From the NCBI GenBank assembly GCA_020436225.1, contig JAGQYE010000088.1:1-44713 (forward strand): a DNA stretch of 44,713 nt. Direction: 5' to 3'. How positions within the stretch are numbered: position 1 is the first letter of the stretch; each line of letters starts with the position of its first letter. A program made the position numbers and the translations under genes. Below, one piece after another: positions 17,458 to 25,996 of the stretch. Origin of the DNA: Bacteroidota bacterium. GTDB lineage: Bacteria; Bacteroidota; Bacteroidia; Chitinophagales; JADIYW01. The notes below the pieces were generated by a model. That model worked only from the letters and a program-made list of their open reading frames with translations. It was not told the origin of the DNA and did not search any database.

Positions 17458-19671
17458 TTAATGCTTAATAAATGCCTTATTTGAGGCTTCTTTCAGCTTA
17501 TTTTCTAAGTAAATATGATACCAACCGCTTGCCAATTTAGAAACGTCAATTTGTGTATTTGATGCCAGGATTTTTCCATTTAGAACTATGTTTCCAACTT
17601 CATTTATGATGTTATAAGTATATGGAAAATGCAAAAATTTAGAATTTAAAAGTTGTAATGTAATAGTGTTTTTTGTTGGATTGGGAAAGATGTTAAATTG
17701 AAAATTACTGCCTGTTTTTTTTATATAGGTTTGAATATCATTTTTTAGAGAAATGTTGAATTTTCCCATAGAATAGGCTGGAAGCCATAAAGTATCTTGA
17801 TGAGAAACAGTATCAGTTAATTCCTGAAATTCGGTAGAGAAATTAGTGTTGTTATAGAATGTGCAAGTTGAAAAATTAGTGGAAAGCAATGATTCTGCAT
17901 CAAAAATATAAGATGTAACAGAATCGGCAACGTATTCTTCGTTTTGGTCAACAAATTTTGTTTGGTTTAAGGCAATAAAGTGAGCAACAGAATCGGTATT
18001 GATATATTGTACAATAATTTTTTTGTTAGAATTATCTTTAAATACATCTACAATTGTGTTGGGAATATTTTGCCAAAATGGTGTTTTAATTCTTTTCACT
18101 TGTTGCGCCATCGTATTACTCCATAAATAAAATGGATAATATGTGGTTTGTTTTTGTGAAACAAATTGATGATTGACTGAATTTAGATAGGTTCGTATTA
18201 TTGGCCAACCATAGCTTCCGCCGGTTAAATGATGATAGAGTAAAATCTGCACATAATTCGGTGCAACATCATTAATATCCAACATTTTTCGGATGAAATA
18301 ATAATCATAAAAGGCATGAATAAATGTGTTGGTGGCATAGCTGGCATCAGAAAAATTCCATTCAGTAATCCAAAGTGGTTTGTTGTTGCTATAAAAATGA
18401 AATCGTTTGAGGTTATAATCGAGCAATGTATCTATAAAATATTTATAAAATCGAAGTGCAATTTGATTGGCAGTTTGTTTGTTTATTCCATATATAGAAT
18501 CAACATTCATAAAATCACTACAACTCATAAAATTTTGACTATAAATATGTGGAATCATTGCAAATACGTTGGTTTGAGATGCAAAATATTTGTTCCATAA
18601 ATCACTCTTCTTTACAGTAATATCATAAGGTTTAACGTGTACAGGTTGATAATTAGCATCTAAAGTCAGATAATTATAACCATTGTTTGCAGGCACAGCC
18701 GAGTAAATATTGAATTTTGTTTTCAAGCTATCAGCATATAAACCAACTAACAAATTATTTTTTATCATACCTTCGAGATAATACCTTAAAGGAAGTTGCC
18801 ATAAATCGTAATGAAAACTGTCAGGTGCTTGTGTGCAATCAAAACCAAGAAAACTCAAATCATCATCAAATACTACATATTCAGCATAGGTTTCATTTCC
18901 AATTTCTGCACCTAAAATTGAAATACCATGTTGCAAAAGATAAGCTGCAGCATCCATATTTTCTTTAAACCGACGATTAAATCCGGTGTCAGCAACCAAT
19001 TTATTTTTTATTCTTTTATAGATGGCATCGTTTTGAAGTTGCATTAATTGATTGACAATTGTATTTATCTTATTGCTGTCCAAATTATTTCCATTAGTAT
19101 TTAATATTGAAGTGTCAGCGTTTACATATTTATAGATGAGATATTGAATAGAATCAGAATATTGTTTTAAATCGCCTTTGTAAAAATGTGTATGCGAGTT
19201 TACTCTAAAACACACACCAATGCCATCACCATATTTTTTTAATGTGTCGATTTCTTCTCTAAAATATTCGATGATATTTTTGTCCATTCTTTTATCGATT
19301 GCCAAATGCATATTGGCAAAATCAACATTGCCAACTCTTCCCGGCGCACAAGTTGTTTCAGATGTATCGATGCCATGACCATTGCCATAAAAATGATAGT
19401 AATTGCCAATAGTGCCACCCGGAAATCTGAACACTTTTAAGTTCAAAGGTTTGATGAGATTATAAATAGTATCAAAAATGTTGGTTTGAATTGTTTGATT
19501 TGCATTATTGAAAGTTGAATCAACACATTCGTACATGGACATACTACTTACGCCTGTAAATTTATTCGGATATGGAGTTGATGAAGTGGTGAGATTAATA
19601 TCAATAGTATCGTTCGCAAATAGTAAAACGGATGAGCAAATAAATAGACAATTTATCAGGAATTTTATCAT
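17458..19671 (-). CDS. T9SS-exported clan GH-A glycoside hydrolase-like protein
   Basis: 737 residues, signal peptide about 1-19. The main domain (about 25-560) looks like a TIM barrel of clan GH-A: KVFRFPGGTIGNYYHFYG at 80-96 as in GH51/GH79-type enzymes, GAEIGNETY with a candidate acid/base Glu260, and KPLWITEWNFSD with a candidate nucleophile Glu437. The Glu-Glu spacing of 177 residues fits that clan. The last ~75 residues (FNIFPNPTKNTITLQLL onward) form a type IX secretion tail of the Por sorting type, ending in GWYHIYLENK and a basic tail. So it is probably secreted or surface-attached and acts on a polysaccharide or glycoconjugate. The exact family and substrate are not resolved. Confidence 0.75.
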   Translation of the reverse strand: MIKFLINCLFICSSVLLFANDTIDINLTTSSTPYPNKFTGVSSMSMYECVDSTFNNANQTIQTNIFDTIYNLIKPLNLKVFRFPGGTIGNYYHFYGNGHGIDTSETTCAPGRVGNVDFANMHLAIDKRMDKNIIEYFREEIDTLKKYGDGIGVCFRVNSHTHFYKGDLKQYSDSIQYLIYKYVNADTSILNTNGNNLDSNKINTIVNQLMQLQNDAIYKRIKNKLVADTGFNRRFKENMDAAAYLLQHGISILGAEIGNETYAEYVVFDDDLSFLGFDCTQAPDSFHYDLWQLPLRYYLEGMIKNNLLVGLYADSLKTKFNIYSAVPANNGYNYLTLDANYQPVHVKPYDITVKKSDLWNKYFASQTNVFAMIPHIYSQNFMSCSDFMNVDSIYGINKQTANQIALRFYKYFIDTLLDYNLKRFHFYSNNKPLWITEWNFSDASYATNTFIHAFYDYYFIRKMLDINDVAPNYVQILLYHHLTGGSYGWPIIRTYLNSVNHQFVSQKQTTYYPFYLWSNTMAQQVKRIKTPFWQNIPNTIVDVFKDNSNKKIIVQYINTDSVAHFIALNQTKFVDQNEEYVADSVTSYIFDAESLLSTNFSTCTFYNNTNFSTEFQELTDTVSHQDTLWLPAYSMGKFNISLKNDIQTYIKKTGSNFQFNIFPNPTKNTITLQLLNSKFLHFPYTYNIINEVGNIVLNGKILASNTQIDVSKLASGWYHIYLENKLKEASNKAFIKH

Positions 19672-19842
19672 GCTTAAATTTAATAGATTTATATGTATAT
19701 TTTGTGGAATATTATTTCTAAAAATTAAAAATGCTTGTTTTTTTGAGTGTGTTTTTTCATTTTTAACGATGAATGTTTAAGTAAAAGGCTAATTTTACTT
19801 AACAAAGATTAATTATTTACGTTTTATCGTTAAATAATCATT

Positions 19843-19864
19843 AATCCAATGCATGCATTGGATT
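19843..19864. promoter_or_regulatory. 22-bp perfect palindrome, candidate MarR operator
   Basis: Perfect dyad whose half is AATCCAATGCA; the centre is TGCATGCA. It overlaps TTG (19858-19860), which lies 17 nt from TAGTTCTG (19878-19885), a near-consensus -7 box of the acyl-CoA dehydrogenase gene. A bound regulator would cover the -33 element. A related TGCATGCA dyad lies beside the MarR gene. Confidence 0.6.
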
Positions 19865-19910
19865 TTTAACTTAATTTTAGTTCTGAAAAACACATTCAAA
19901 ATATTATTGT

Positions 19911-21725
19911 ATGGCTACAAAAAATAAAACGAAAAGCAAATTAATAGGCGGCAACTTTTTGTTTGCTGAAACGGACATAAACGACATATTTATTCCGGAA
20001 GAATTTACAGAAGAGCAAAAAATGATATGGCAAACCGTCCATGATTTTTGTATGCAAGAAATTCACGGTTTAGGTATAGAGCGCGTGGCATTAATGGATG
20101 CGGAAAAAGACAGAGATTTAGTCTTAGAAATGTTTAAAAAAGCCGGAGAATTAGGTTTGTTTGGTATTTCTATTCCTGAAGAATATGGTGGCATGGGCGC
20201 AAGTTTTAATACAGGCTTGTTATACACAGAAGCATTATCTCTTGGTTTATCATTCGCAACAACTGTTGGCGCACAAGTTTCTATTGGCTCTTTACCAATT
20301 GTTTTTTACGGCACAAAAGAACAAAAAGAAAAATATTTGCCGAAAATTGCAACCGGCGAATATGCTTGTTCTTATGCATTAACAGAGCCAAGTTCAGGCT
20401 CTGATGCTAACTCAGCCAAGTCACATGTTACGCTGAATGCAGAAGGAACACATTATATTCTTAACGGACAAAAAATGTGGATCACCAATGGAGGCTTTGC
20501 CGATATTTTTATTGTCTTCGCTAAAATTGATAATGACGAAAGATTGTCAGCTTTTATTGTAGAAAAAGAATTTGGCGGTATTGAAATTGGAAAAGAAGAA
20601 AAGAAAATGGGCATCAAAGCTTCTTCAACTGTTCAATTGTTCTTTAATAATGTTCCAATTCCAAAAAAAAATTTATTAGGAGAACGCGAGAAAGGCTTTA
20701 ATATGGCATTGAACATTTTAAATAATGGCCGTATTAAAATTTGTGCCGGTGGTGTTGGTGGAATTAAATTTGGTGTTACAAAATCTACCGAATATGCAAA
20801 TCAACGTTTCCAATTCGACCAGCCTATTTCAGAATTTGGAGCTATTAAATATAAAATAGGTCAAATGGCGATGTTGGCATTCGTAAACGAATCTGCGGTG
20901 TATCGCGTTGGTGCCGAGGTGGATAAAAAATACCAAGAATTATTAGATAATGGTGCTTCAGAGAATGATGCTAAAATCAACTCCATGCGCGAATATGCCA
21001 TTGAATGTGCTATCTTAAAAGTACAAGGTTCTGAAGCTGTTTGTTGGGCCGCCGATGAAGCGATTCAAGTTCATGGTGGCATGGGTTACTCTATGGAAAC
21101 AGGCGTTGAAATGGCTTATCGTGATGCTCGTATTACCAAAATATATGAAGGTACAAACGAGATTAACAGAATGTTGGCATTAGCAGAATTTTATAAAAGA
21201 GCATTTAAAACAAAAGAGCTAAAAGTAAATGATGCAATGAAAACAATTCCTTTGAGTATTGCTCAAAACTTTAATCCGTTTAACAATGGATTTATGGCTG
21301 ATGAAAGCGAAATTATCTCAAATATTAAATCTGTATTTATGATAATTACAGGTGCAGCTGGAAGAAAATTAAAAGCTCAATTAGAACATGAACAAGAAAT
21401 CGTGATGAACTTAGCGGATATTATGGCGGTTGCATTTATGGCTGAGTCAGCAATTTTACGTGTGAAAAAATTACAAGCGAATAAAACTATAGATAAAGAA
21501 GAATTGAAAATCAAAACTAAAATGGCACAACTGTATATTTACGAGGCATTAGATATTGCTCGTAAAGCAGCAGACAATGCTATAGATAGTTATGCTTCAG
21601 GTGCTGAAAAATTTGCTATGAAACGCGTGGTTGGTTCTTTATTGAAAAATTATGACATCAATCCTAAAGATACCAGACGTGTTATTGCCGATGCAGTTAT
21701 TGCCGCGAATCAATATCCATTCTAA
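19911..21725 (+). CDS. Acyl-CoA dehydrogenase, long-chain type with C-terminal extension
   Basis: 604 residues, FAD enzyme, first step of fatty acid beta-oxidation. Core domain about 30-425: SYALTEPSSGSDANS and MWITNGGFADIF line the flavin site, and the catalytic Glu413 lies in KIYEGTNEINRM. Residues about 440-604 are an extra helical domain; this length and layout resemble the very-long-chain enzyme family (ACADVL-like) rather than the ~380-residue short-chain enzymes. The electron acceptor would be ETF. A 22-bp palindrome overlaps the promoter, and the MarR gene follows tail-to-tail across a strong terminator, suggesting substrate-controlled expression. Confidence 0.93.
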   Translation: MATKNKTKSKLIGGNFLFAETDINDIFIPEEFTEEQKMIWQTVHDFCMQEIHGLGIERVALMDAEKDRDLVLEMFKKAGELGLFGISIPEEYGGMGASFNTGLLYTEALSLGLSFATTVGAQVSIGSLPIVFYGTKEQKEKYLPKIATGEYACSYALTEPSSGSDANSAKSHVTLNAEGTHYILNGQKMWITNGGFADIFIVFAKIDNDERLSAFIVEKEFGGIEIGKEEKKMGIKASSTVQLFFNNVPIPKKNLLGEREKGFNMALNILNNGRIKICAGGVGGIKFGVTKSTEYANQRFQFDQPISEFGAIKYKIGQMAMLAFVNESAVYRVGAEVDKKYQELLDNGASENDAKINSMREYAIECAILKVQGSEAVCWAADEAIQVHGGMGYSMETGVEMAYRDARITKIYEGTNEINRMLALAEFYKRAFKTKELKVNDAMKTIPLSIAQNFNPFNNGFMADESEIISNIKSVFMIITGAAGRKLKAQLEHEQEIVMNLADIMAVAFMAESAILRVKKLQANKTIDKEELKIKTKMAQLYIYEALDIARKAADNAIDSYASGAEKFAMKRVVGSLLKNYDINPKDTRRVIADAVIAANQYPF

Positions 21726-21750
21726 ACTTCGAGTATTTAATATTAAAAAA

Positions 21751-21779
21751 AGAGCCTGAATTTTCAGGCTCTTTTTTTA
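21751..21779. terminator. Bidirectional intrinsic terminator between acyl-CoA dehydrogenase and marR
   Basis: AGAGCCTGAA (21751-21760) pairs perfectly with TTCAGGCTCT (21763-21772), flanked by an A run on the left and a T run on the right. Works on paper for both converging genes. Confidence 0.9.
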
Positions 21780-21855
21780 TTAATTTAAATGTATGCTTTT
21801 CTATTCTTTATAAATTATTTATCTCCTTTGTTATTTCAGTCAAATTACACCAACA

Positions 21856-22314
21856 TTACTTTTCTAAATCTTTTCCGAATTCATCTAATGCAACATTGAT
21901 TTTTTGCATTACATCATAGAAAATTTTTAAATTTTTTGTACCAATTTTATCTTCAATATCTTTCTCTAAACCAAATACAGTTTTCAACGCAATCTTTCTC
22001 AATTTTCTTCCTTCAGGAGTAAGAATAACCAATACTTTACGTTGGTCTTTTTCATCTTGTTTGCGAGCTAAATAGCCACTATCTTCTAAAGAATTTAAGG
22101 CTCTGGAAATACTATTAGGCTCCATACCAATTCGCGGAGCAATTTTGGTAACCGGAACACCTTCTTCTTCATAAATAGCCATTAATATAAAAGCCATAGA
22201 AATGGTGCCATTATATTGCGATGCTTTCTCATTAAATGCTTTGGCAATATTCAGCCATGAAGTTCTAATATGATACAACACCATCTTATCGGCAGCTTCC
22301 TGAAATAAATCCAT
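21856..22314 (-). CDS. MarR family transcriptional regulator
   Basis: 152 residues with the winged-helix layout: N-terminal dimer helix, then ISMAFILMAIYEEEGVPVTKIAPRIGMEPNSISRALNSLEDSGYLARKQDEKDQRKVLVILTPEGRKLR. The turn helix is IAPRIGMEPNSISRALNSL and the wing DEKDQRKVLV. C-terminal helices complete the dimer. It lies between an acyl-CoA dehydrogenase and a FabG-like gene, and both flanking regulatory regions contain TGCATGCA dyads, so it probably represses these genes and itself, released by an acyl-CoA or fatty acid. That role is inference from context; other Bacteroidota carry a similar MarR near beta-oxidation genes. Confidence 0.9.
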   Translation of the reverse strand: MDLFQEAADKMVLYHIRTSWLNIAKAFNEKASQYNGTISMAFILMAIYEEEGVPVTKIAPRIGMEPNSISRALNSLEDSGYLARKQDEKDQRKVLVILTPEGRKLRKIALKTVFGLEKDIEDKIGTKNLKIFYDVMQKINVALDEFGKDLEK

Positions 22315-22371
22315 CTTTTAATAATTAAAAATGTTCATTGAAATAAGAATATAAAAATACAAAAAAATGAC

Positions 22372-22404
22372 TGCATGCATTGAATTATTGTAATTTTATT
22401 CAAT
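22372..22404. promoter_or_regulatory. Operator candidates between marR and the FabG-like gene: TGCATGCA dyad and ATTGAAT/ATTCAAT inverted repeat
   Basis: TGCATGCA (22372-22379) sits in an imperfect dyad related to the 19843 palindrome (shared GCATGCATTG). Directly next to it, ATTGAAT (22379-22385) faces ATTCAAT (22398-22404) across 12 nt. Both are upstream of marR, 58-90 nt from its ATG. Confidence 0.5.
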
Positions 22405-22476
22405 AGTTAATTAATGAAAGATTGGGTTTATGTAGATTATTCAATCTGTATATTTGTATAACTTCAATTATTCAAT
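22396..22476. repeat. Three direct copies of TTATTCAAT, about helically phased
   Basis: Exact TTATTCAAT at 22396-22404, 22437-22445 and 22468-22476. Start-to-start spacings of 41 and 31 nt are close to four and three DNA turns. The last two flank the -7 box of the FabG-like gene. Confidence 0.55.
22449..22456 (+). promoter_or_regulatory. -7 box of the FabG-like gene
   Basis: TATATTTG, exact TAnnTTTG match, leader about 31-35 nt. A TTTATG stretch about 18 nt upstream is the only -33-like sequence. The box lies between two TTATTCAAT copies. Confidence 0.55.
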
Positions 22477-22491
22477 TAAAAAAACAAAACA

Positions 22492-23820
22492 ATGAACGAT
22501 TATTTGCAAAATAAAAACCTACGTCAACTTTTAAAAGTTTTAAATATTCCTATTCCTGTTCCGCCAATTTTAAAAAGAAACAACAATCCATATTCTGACG
22601 ATGAACTTCAACAAAAGAAAATTGCAGTTGCCGGAAAATCATCTGATTTCTTACATCAAATCCAACAAGAAATTAGAATATTAGCCGGAGATGCTACAAT
22701 CTACGATGCTGTAATAGATGGTTTAGTGGTTAGTTGTGTGGGCATGCAAACTATCGAAGATTTGGAAGACTTATTTACCAATATAAAAAATACTGTACGC
22801 AAAATTGCTGCAAATGGTAGAGTTGTGATTGTTTCTAAAGTAGATAATATGAATCCAACAACTTTTGCCGTTCAAAAATCGATTGACGGTTTTGCACGCG
22901 CTTTGTCGAAAGAAATTGGAGGCAAAAATGGGATTACAGTCAACTTGCTAAAAATTACCAATGAAGATGTACAGCCTTATGAAGTAGTAAAAGCTGCCAC
23001 TTTCTTCTTGAGCGATAAATCATCTTTTATAACCGGACAAGTTGTTGAAGTAAACAGAGATAAAGGTCAAGAGATTTCTTCTCCTGTGCGCTTATTGCAT
23101 GAACAAGTTGCGATTGTTACCGGTGGTGCACGTGGCATTGGCGCAGCAGCAGCCAAAGTATTACATCGCGAAGGTGCAAGAGTCATTATTGTAGATGTGC
23201 CTCAAGCAAAAGAAGATGCAGATAGATTAGCGAATGAGATAGAAGGAGAAGCATTTTTAATTGATATTACAAAAGAAGATAGCGCAACTCAATTGCAACA
23301 ACATATTTTGAAAAATTACGGCAAATTGGATATTTTAGTCAACAATGCCGGTATTACGCGTGATAAAACAATTGCCAAAATGAGCATTGACCAATGGCGA
23401 AGTGTATTGAACGTAAATTTAAAAGCATTAATCGAGTTAACGAATACGTTTTTGCAAGATGGATTTTCAGAAAAAGCTAAAGTGGTGAGTTTGTCATCTA
23501 TCTCCGGAATTGCAGGAAATGTTGGGCAAACGAATTATTCGCTAACAAAAGCAGGTGTAATCGGATTTACAAATAGCATCGCACAAAACAACAATAAAAA
23601 GATTTATGCAAATGCTGTTGCGCCAGGATTTATAGAGACAAAAATGACGGAAAATTTACCATTCTTCGTAAAAGAAGGTGGCAGACGATTATCTACTTTG
23701 AAACAAGGTGGTTTGCCGGAAGATGTTGCAGAATTAATCGGATTTTTGGCATCACCACTTTCTGATGGAATAAACGGACAATACATCAGAGTTTGCGGTG
23801 GAAGTATGCTTGGCGCATAA
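22492..23820 (+). CDS. High-molecular-weight FabG-like 3-oxoacyl reductase (two-domain SDR)
   Basis: 442 residues, about twice the usual FabG. The C-terminal SDR domain (about 200-442) is complete: TGGARGIG at 210-217, NNAG at 284-287, catalytic Ser near 336 (VVSLSSISG), Tyr349 and Lys353 in YSLTK. The N-terminal ~195 residues look like a second, degenerate SDR fold: IDGLVVSCVG, then FAVQKSIDGFARALSKEIG where the Tyr position of YxxxK is Phe, then FITGQVVEVNRD. This layout resembles Mycobacterium tuberculosis FabG4, which reduces 3-oxoacyl-CoA with NADH. Probably works on acyl-CoA or acyl-ACP in the MarR-controlled cluster; direction of reaction unknown. Confidence 0.88.
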   Translation: MNDYLQNKNLRQLLKVLNIPIPVPPILKRNNNPYSDDELQQKKIAVAGKSSDFLHQIQQEIRILAGDATIYDAVIDGLVVSCVGMQTIEDLEDLFTNIKNTVRKIAANGRVVIVSKVDNMNPTTFAVQKSIDGFARALSKEIGGKNGITVNLLKITNEDVQPYEVVKAATFFLSDKSSFITGQVVEVNRDKGQEISSPVRLLHEQVAIVTGGARGIGAAAAKVLHREGARVIIVDVPQAKEDADRLANEIEGEAFLIDITKEDSATQLQQHILKNYGKLDILVNNAGITRDKTIAKMSIDQWRSVLNVNLKALIELTNTFLQDGFSEKAKVVSLSSISGIAGNVGQTNYSLTKAGVIGFTNSIAQNNNKKIYANAVAPGFIETKMTENLPFFVKEGGRRLSTLKQGGLPEDVAELIGFLASPLSDGINGQYIRVCGGSMLGA

Positions 23821-23874
23821 TTGCATTCATACTTATGTTTTATGGCTTCTTTTTTTCATTTTTTTTAAGGATAA

Positions 23875-23906
23875 TTTGATTTATTATTTAATAATTGTTA
23901 TTTTTG
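23875..23906 (+). promoter_or_regulatory. Promoter of the outer membrane protein gene (TTTG-N20-TATTTTTG)
   Basis: TTTG at 23875-23878, 20 nt, TATTTTTG at 23899-23906; leader about 40 nt. Full consensus match, so this gene is probably transcribed separately from the FabG-like gene. Confidence 0.7.
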
Positions 23907-23951
23907 CCGAAATAATTTATTAATAAAAATATCAACCTTAAATAAAGAATT

Positions 23952-25109
23952 ATGAAAAAACAGTTGATTGTCGCATTCTTCTTAATGTCATCAATTGGGA
24001 TGTTTGCAGGCGAAACATTTCTTACAAAAGAAATGCTACAGAGCAACATGCTAAAACCGGGTAAAGTAAAAAAGCAAAAAACAACCAAAACAAAACCCGA
24101 AGGAAATGGTTGGTTTATATATGTAAGTGGAGGATATGGAATTCCGTTTCTATCTACTAACAAAAAATCTCCTTTAAAAGAAATTGGCGATAAATATTGG
24201 TATCAACACGGTGCAACATTGGATGTTCATCCACTTTATGGCACAAATGGTGGTGGATTTGCATTCAATTTAGGTTGGGGAAAAATGTTTAATAAATATA
24301 TCGGAATTGATGTGATGCATACATTTGCTTGGCATCCTGAACGATTAGATGCAAAAATTGATTTAGATACATATTATGCTTCACAAAAAACGGGAACATT
24401 TGCTATGTATGTTTCACCGCATGCTGTGTTTCATTGGGATAACAACAAACGTTTTGGCGTAACCGGAAGAGTTGGTGTTGTGCTTCCTATTTTTGGTAAT
24501 GTAATTACACGTGCTTATATTGATGATAAACAAGGTAGAGTATTGGAAACGCTTAGTGGCTTCCCAATTATTCCGGTTAATATTAAAGATTTATTAGAGT
24601 TGGAGATAGAAATTGAAGGCAAATCAAAAACTGCATTGCATCCCACAATTGGCGTGAGTACATCATTAGGATTTGATGTTAAATTGAATAAGCTATTAAC
24701 GATGTTTGCAGAAGTGCGTCTTCAAGCTTATACTATTAAACCGAAAGAAACAAAGTTTTATGAATTTAGACAAACTACTACACTTAAAATCTTAGGTGTT
24801 CCGGCTAATTTCTTGTTAGATTTATTAGTTCCTCCTGGTGGATTACCTCTAAATATTGCAAATGTGGACGAAGCGCCTGCATACTTAACTCAATATGTAT
24901 ATAGAGATCAGATTACAGAAGAATCTAATACAGCTCGTTACGGCTATAAAGAATTATTGGATTTAGATCCAAATAAACCGCAAGTTGATTTAGACAAACC
25001 GAGGGATGAAGTAGCAACGAAAATGAATGCAACAAGTTTATATTTTAATTTAGGCTTGCGTATCAACTTTGACCAAGTAAAATTGAGAAAGAAAAATAAA
25101 GCAGATTAA
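23952..25109 (+). CDS. Outer membrane beta-barrel-like protein
   Basis: 385 residues, no family recognised. Signal peptide about 1-20 (ending FAGE). The mature protein has a basic Lys/Thr-rich stretch (about 37-52), then alternating amphipathic strands: GWFIYVSGGYGIPF, GGFAFNLGWGKMFNKYIGIDVMHTF, FAMYVSPHAVFHW, RFGVTGRVGVVLPIFGNV, GVSTSLGFDVKLNKLLTMFAEVRLQAY, and the final SLYFNLGLRINFDQVKLRKKNKAD. This is typical of porin-like barrels of 8-12 strands. A likely outer membrane protein of unknown function. Followed by a strong terminator. Confidence 0.7.
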   Translation: MKKQLIVAFFLMSSIGMFAGETFLTKEMLQSNMLKPGKVKKQKTTKTKPEGNGWFIYVSGGYGIPFLSTNKKSPLKEIGDKYWYQHGATLDVHPLYGTNGGGFAFNLGWGKMFNKYIGIDVMHTFAWHPERLDAKIDLDTYYASQKTGTFAMYVSPHAVFHWDNNKRFGVTGRVGVVLPIFGNVITRAYIDDKQGRVLETLSGFPIIPVNIKDLLELEIEIEGKSKTALHPTIGVSTSLGFDVKLNKLLTMFAEVRLQAYTIKPKETKFYEFRQTTTLKILGVPANFLLDLLVPPGGLPLNIANVDEAPAYLTQYVYRDQITEESNTARYGYKELLDLDPNKPQVDLDKPRDEVATKMNATSLYFNLGLRINFDQVKLRKKNKAD

Positions 25110-25133
25110 TCTTAGCTTAAACGATAATATTTT

Positions 25134-25162
25134 AAAGTGTGTACATTGTACACACTTTTTTT
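25134..25162. terminator. Bidirectional terminator after the outer membrane protein gene
   Basis: AAAGTGTGTAC (25134-25144) pairs perfectly with GTACACACTTT (25148-25158) around a 3-nt loop, followed by a T run. Also placed correctly for the converging methyltransferase gene, though the A run on that side is short. Confidence 0.85.
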
Positions 25163-25984
25163 TTATTTAAATCTGAAATGAAATAACTGTGACATATCAA
25201 AGAGTTTGTTGATACGCAATGCGGCTCGTGTTGTAAATCTTATTTTCAATTTTTGTTTATCATCAAAAAACTTAATAGCTCTGATTAATTCAATATGTTT
25301 ACTCCAACTTGAGATTGTTTTAGGATCTAAGATTCCCCATTTTAAATGTGCATTTTTCATCCCGGCAGCTTTTATTCTTGCATCTACAAAGAAAATGCCC
25401 ATTTGAGAAATTACATCAAACATGATTTCTGCACCTTTTAACTTTGGAGCAATTGTTGTAAAAAATGCTTGGACGTCAGCCTCTTTAAAATAAGGTAAAA
25501 CGCCTGGAATGGTAATCAATAATCCATTAGAGATATCTCCGATATCATCTATCCAAGAATAATCAAACATCGACTTAGCAATATATGTTACACGATTATT
25601 TGGTGGAGGTAAAAGTTGCTTTCTTAGTGCCATTGAATCGGGCATATCTAAATCATACCAAAGTGCTTTGCCATTATCACATCTATAATAAGTGGTATCT
25701 AATCCTGAGCCAATATCCAATATTTTTCCATTAGGATTTTTCACTAAAAAAGCACGAATTGTTTCATCCATTTTATAAGCTCTGTAACACAAACCATATA
25801 TTCCGATTTCCGTCATATTGCGCAACAACTTTTTTTCATTTACTTCAAGTTGTTTATAGAGTTCAACAGATTTAGTATCGTTTAAAATTGGATGCTTAAA
25901 TTCTGTTTCTTTTACTCTTGCAATTAAAGGCAATAATAAAGTTTCTTGTACTGTACCTAATTGTAGTTTTATTTTCTTGTTCAT
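25163..25984 (-). CDS. Leucine carboxyl methyltransferase-family SAM methyltransferase
   Basis: 273 residues, soluble. SAM motif I is ILDIGSGLDTTYYR beginning at residue 88, followed by ALWYDLDMPDSMALRKQLLP (motif II/III region) and later SMFDYSWIDDI and LLITIPGVLPYFKE. This spacing is that of the LCM/PPM1/TcmP family, O-methyltransferases of carboxyl groups, found in bacteria partly with polyketide genes. Natural substrate unknown. It lies only 12 nt downstream of the acylase gene on the same strand, so they probably form one transcript. A carboxyl methylation of a product of the acylase is possible but unproven. Confidence 0.85.
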   Translation of the reverse strand: MNKKIKLQLGTVQETLLLPLIARVKETEFKHPILNDTKSVELYKQLEVNEKKLLRNMTEIGIYGLCYRAYKMDETIRAFLVKNPNGKILDIGSGLDTTYYRCDNGKALWYDLDMPDSMALRKQLLPPPNNRVTYIAKSMFDYSWIDDIGDISNGLLITIPGVLPYFKEADVQAFFTTIAPKLKGAEIMFDVISQMGIFFVDARIKAAGMKNAHLKWGILDPKTISSWSKHIELIRAIKFFDDKQKLKIRFTTRAALRINKLFDMSQLFHFRFK

Positions 25985-25996
25985 TCTTTTTTTTCT

